DNA from: Bryobacterales bacterium | Lineage (GTDB): Bacteria > Acidobacteriota > Terriglobia > Bryobacterales > Bryobacteraceae | Assembly (NCBI GenBank): GCA_016716385.1 | Contig: JADJWL010000002.1 | Coordinates: forward strand, 248,001 to 312,000 | DNA length: 64,000 nucleotides | Direction of reading: 5' to 3' | In this document: in pieces, positions 63,138 through 64,000 of the stretch | Layout: each line of letters starts with the position of its first letter | Numbering within the stretch: the stretch's first letter is position 1 | The notes under the pieces: model-generated | Told to the model about the DNA's origin: nothing | The model's database searches: none | Seen by the model: the letters and a program-made list of their open reading frames with translations, nothing else | Translations under genes and position numbers: made by a program

Positions 63138-64000
63138 TCTCGTGATCTGCGGTGGAGGCGTGGGAGGCTGCGCCGCGGCGCTCGCCGCCTGCCGCGCCGG
63201 TCTCCGGGTCGTCCTGACGGAGGAATCCCCCTGGATCGGCGGCCAACTGACTTCGCAGGCCGTGCCTCCCGACGAGCACGGCTGGATCGAGCGGTTCGGC
63301 TGCACCGCTTCTTACCGGCGGTTCCGCGACGGTATCCGCCGCTACTACCGCGACCACTACCCGCTCACCGACGCGGCTCGGGCGCACTCCGCGCTGAACC
63401 CCGGCAACGGGTGGGTGTCGCCGCTCTGCCACGAACCGCGCGTAGCGCTGGCAGTCGTCGAAGCGATGCTTGCGCCACATGCCGCTTCGGGACGGTTGTC
63501 GATCCTGCGACGCCACCGCCCGGTGGCCGCGAATGCCGCGGGAAATCGCGTGCGATCCGTCACGGTGCGCAGCCTCGAGACAGCCAAAGAGACGACGCTC
63601 GATGCCCCTTGGTTCATTGACGCGACCGAACTGGGCGACCTGCTGCCGCTCACCGGGACCGAGTTCGTCACGGGCTCCGAGGCGCGGTCAGAAACAGGAG
63701 AGCCGTCCGCGGGCGCCACCGCGCGCCCCGCCAATACTCAGGCCTTCTCCGTGTGCTTCGTCATGGAGCATCGGGCAGGCGAGAATCACCTCATCCCGCG
63801 CCCGGAGCGGTACAGCTTCTGGCGGGACTACGTCCCGCGCCTCACGCCAGCGTGGCCCGGCAGGCTCTTGAGCTGGGAAGTGCCGCATCCCCGTACGATG
63901 GAAAAGCTGCGGTACCGCTTCGATCCAACGGGCGAGGACGGCAAGGCCTTCTCCGGCCTCTGGACCTACCGCCGCATCGTCGACCGCGCCAACTTCACGC
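63121..64000 (+). CDS. FAD-dependent oxidoreductase, C-terminus outside window
   Basis: The frame is open from the ATG at 63121 to the right edge (293 residues). The start has GGAGG about 10 nt upstream, overlaps the aldolase end by 17 bp, and is followed directly by the FAD motif DLVICGGGVGGCAAALAACRAG. Further blocks are TEESPWIGGQLTSQAVPPDEH and WFIDATELGDLLPLTGTEFVTGSEA, typical of the FAD-dependent oxidoreductases (PF12831-like) found in polysaccharide and sugar-acid clusters of this phylum. The substrate is unknown. Confidence 0.88.
   Translation, partial: MSRAIDLVICGGGVGGCAAALAACRAGLRVVLTEESPWIGGQLTSQAVPPDEHGWIERFGCTASYRRFRDGIRRYYRDHYPLTDAARAHSALNPGNGWVSPLCHEPRVALAVVEAMLAPHAASGRLSILRRHRPVAANAAGNRVRSVTVRSLETAKETTLDAPWFIDATELGDLLPLTGTEFVTGSEARSETGEPSAGATARPANTQAFSVCFVMEHRAGENHLIPRPERYSFWRDYVPRLTPAWPGRLLSWEVPHPRTMEKLRYRFDPTGEDGKAFSGLWTYRRIVDRANFT

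Overview
The window is GC-rich, densely coded on both strands and has almost no mobile DNA. Its gene content suggests an Acidobacteriota chromosome, most likely of the Bryobacterales/Solibacter type. The signs are several large Oar-like TonB-dependent receptors without SusD partners, an alternative complex III plus A2-type caa3 oxidase operon, DUF6807 and twin-arginine Gfo/Idh/MocA secreted proteins, FG-GAP/CRTAC1-type proteins, and sialidase-fold/sugar-acid clusters. This placement is inference from gene content; there is no rRNA in the window.

Layout. 1-5 kb: a truncated FG-GAP repeat protein, a 360-bp hairpin-rich gap, a GAF/AAA+/Fis regulator with a non-canonical GAFTGA loop, a secreted beta-helix protein and a small outer-membrane barrel. 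5-11.5 kb (minus): an overlapping tetrapyrrole operon running amidase, cobA-hemD fusion, small secreted protein, geranylgeranyl-reductase-like flavoprotein, hemL (with a 1-nt frameshift near its 3' end), ECF sigma factor, and a 110-aa Cys/His protein. 11.5-16.2 kb (plus): a DUF6807 protein, a Gfo/Idh/MocA oxidoreductase, hpt, then tatA-tatC behind a textbook promoter. 16.2-17 kb: a methyltransferase and tRNA-Ala(CGC).

17-29.3 kb (minus): a complete respiratory operon, actA-actB-actC-actD-actE-actF, a one-helix protein, SCO, then cox II (with fused cytochrome c), I, III and IV. ACIII oxidises quinol and hands electrons to the caa3 oxidase. 29.5-33 kb: an esterase-like protein, a Tat-exported N-terminal-nucleophile asparaginase, a small secreted protein and a propeller-like protein.

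33-44 kb (minus): three tandem, closely similar Oar-like receptors, each with its own promoter and terminator-like hairpin. The middle copy has a C10 homopolymer between its -35 and -10 boxes, which makes it a strong candidate for phase-variable expression. 44-50 kb (minus): two paralogous proteins (Cys3His zinc-binding module, low-complexity linker, one membrane helix, LamG-like C-terminus) and a long TPR protein, in one operon of unknown function.

50-64 kb: a divergent sugar-acid/glycan locus. On the minus strand are a sialidase-fold protein and an enolase-superfamily dehydratase. On the plus strand is a tightly overlapping operon of an Oar-like receptor, an SSS symporter, a second sialidase-fold protein, two uncharacterised proteins, an aldehyde dehydrogenase, a FadR-type GntR regulator, an HpcH/HpaI aldolase and a flavoprotein cut by the window edge. 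The parts fit uptake of a sugar acid, then dehydration, aldol cleavage and aldehyde oxidation.

Many genes start at GTG or TTG inside ATGA/GTGA/TTGA overlaps, so translational coupling is pervasive and the longest open frames often overstate the N-terminus.
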